From assembly GCA_902826505.1 (NCBI GenBank), contig CADEFG010000315.1, positions 1-6,357 of the forward strand: 6,357 nt of DNA, read 5' to 3'. Each line of letters opens with the position of its first letter. The first letter of the stretch is position 1. Below, piece by piece: positions 6,051 to 6,357 of the stretch. The position numbers and the translations under genes are program-made. The notes below the pieces were generated by a model, which saw only the letters and a list, made by a program, of their open reading frames with translations, did not search any database and was not told where the DNA came from. Source of the stretch: an uncultured Acidobacteriota bacterium. Lineage in GTDB: Bacteria; Acidobacteriota; Blastocatellia; Pyrinomonadales; Pyrinomonadaceae.

Positions 6051-6357
6051 CTTCGCGCCTTCGCGCCCGTGCGGGAAACCATTGCTTTGAGCCTCGTCAA
6101 GACTGCGAAAATATAAATCCCGCCAAGGCGCTCAGCCGCCAAGTTAAAAATCTAATAATACTAAAATTTCAGAGTATTTGTCGGTTTTTCTCTGCTTTTA
6201 AGGATTTTCAGACGCGTTTTAATTTAAATCAAAGCCGTCTGAAATTATTTCAAATGCGTTTGCGGTGGATTCGGAGGCGTCTGCAAACACTGCACACGCA
6301 TTTGCAGAGGATTCAGGCGCTTCTGAATTTAAATCAGCAGCGTTTGCAGAGGATTCA
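5945..6357 (+). CDS. Possible coiled-coil protein start, 3' end outside window; start codon uncertain
   Basis: One plus-strand frame has no stop from 5915 to the right edge; 5945 is its first ATG, giving 137 codons. The part before about 6180 reads as unremarkable sequence, crosses an interspersed-repeat-like element and has no ribosome-binding site, so the true start may lie later or the upstream part may not be translated. From about 6185 on the frame encodes heptads of the type L-x-x-[I/N/F/L]-Q-x-R. Position a is Phe once, then Leu six times (6239, 6260, 6281, 6302, 6323, 6344), written alternately CTG and TTG. Position d is F, N, F, I, L, I, N, I from 6206 to 6355. Synonymous TTG/CTG and CAA/CAG changes and the hydrophobic a/d spacing fit selection in this frame. 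The other plus frames either have stops or change Phe/Ser at the same base. It would form an alpha-helical oligomer; the role is unknown. Confidence 0.4.
   Translation, partial: MFVDQATFYLSSNPLKNKQARIYYFVIKILLSFDLSSRLRARAGNHCFEPRQDCENINPAKALSRQVKNLIILKFQSICRFFSAFKDFQTRFNLNQSRLKLFQMRLRWIRRRLQTLHTHLQRIQALLNLNQQRLQRI
6051..6143. repeat. Interspersed-repeat-like element with inverted ends
   Basis: The left part is a direct duplication of CTTCGCGC (6051-6058 and 6059-6066). The block GCGCCTTCGCG at 6055-6065 is the reverse complement of CGCCAAGGCGC at 6121-6131 with one mismatch of eleven, so the two ends form a loose inverted repeat about 55 bases apart. A tight CCCG-TG-CGGG hairpin sits at 6066-6075. 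Sequences such as 'cttcgcgcctttgcg' paired with 'cgccaaggcgc' are, from memory, common between genes in many environmental bacteria. No transposase or target-site duplication is seen; a non-autonomous or palindromic repeat is the best description. Confidence 0.5.
6202..6357. repeat. 21-bp tandem repeat array, running off the right edge
   Basis: Seven complete copies start at 6202, 6223, 6244, 6265, 6286, 6307 and 6328, and a partial copy starts at 6349; a degenerate copy precedes at 6181. Within the unit, bases 7-9 are mostly TCA, 13-16 mostly GCGT and 18-21 TGCA or TGAA, while 1-5 and 10-12 vary. Base 17 alternates T and C, so a 42-bp higher-order period is present. The copies are imperfect but never lose phase: there are no indels in 156 bases. 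That is typical of coding repeats, since 21 is a multiple of three. Copies at 6307 and 6349 are identical over the nine visible bases, as are the first nine bases of 6223 and 6328. Confidence 0.9.

Noticed and set aside
6219..6356. Minus-strand frame through the 21-bp array (Ala/Ser/Glu/Asn-rich, stop at 6219-6221)
   Set aside because: It is open only because the repeat unit lacks stops in that frame; base 17 variation would change Asn to Asp, whereas it is silent in the plus-strand Leu frame. It remains a weak alternative.
6202..6357. CRISPR-like array
   Set aside because: The units are contiguous, 21 bp long, and have no unique spacers.

Overview
The window (roughly 45-50 % GC) looks like a chromosomal segment of a Gram-negative-type environmental bacterium. 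The gene set, the small CxH...CxxC protein and the style of the interspersed intergenic repeats remind me of Acidobacteriota (Blastocatellia/Pyrinomonadales-like). That placement rests on recall, not on a search.

Layout: positions 1-5348 hold six genes, all on the minus strand. In transcription order they are a secreted S1/P1-type zinc nuclease (5348-4101), an M20 zinc carboxypeptidase-like hydrolase (4095-2959), a beta-class DNA adenine methyltransferase (2949-2017), exonuclease III (1927-1157), an unrecognised low-GC protein with two membrane segments (1146-610), and a histidine phosphatase cut by the left edge (569-1). Spacings are 5, 9, 89, 10 and 40 bases. The first three genes, and the xth/two-TM pair, look co-transcribed. 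The 89-base gap before xth carries what looks like a decayed interspersed repeat.

From 5349 on the architecture changes. A 220-base AT-rich intergenic region holds a perfect 11-bp hairpin. It is followed by a divergently transcribed 85-residue plus-strand gene with a strong Shine-Dalgarno sequence, a C-x-H-x16-C-x2-C putative metal site and a clear intrinsic terminator (5872-5907). The remaining ~450 bases hold an interspersed-repeat-like element (about 6051-6143) and a 21-bp tandem repeat array (6202 to the right edge, with a weak extra copy from 6181). One plus-strand frame is open from 5915 to the edge. In that frame the array reads as a heptad coiled coil with near-invariant Leu encoded by alternating TTG/CTG, so the array is probably the beginning of a coiled-coil gene that continues outside the window.

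Functionally, three enzymes act on nucleic acids (secreted nuclease, methyltransferase, exonuclease III), but they work in different compartments. I see no restriction enzyme, transposase, CRISPR array, tRNA or rRNA. The most interesting parts are the 21-bp/heptad array, the small zinc-site protein with its structured leader, the C-terminal extension of the S1/P1 nuclease, and the low-GC membrane protein.
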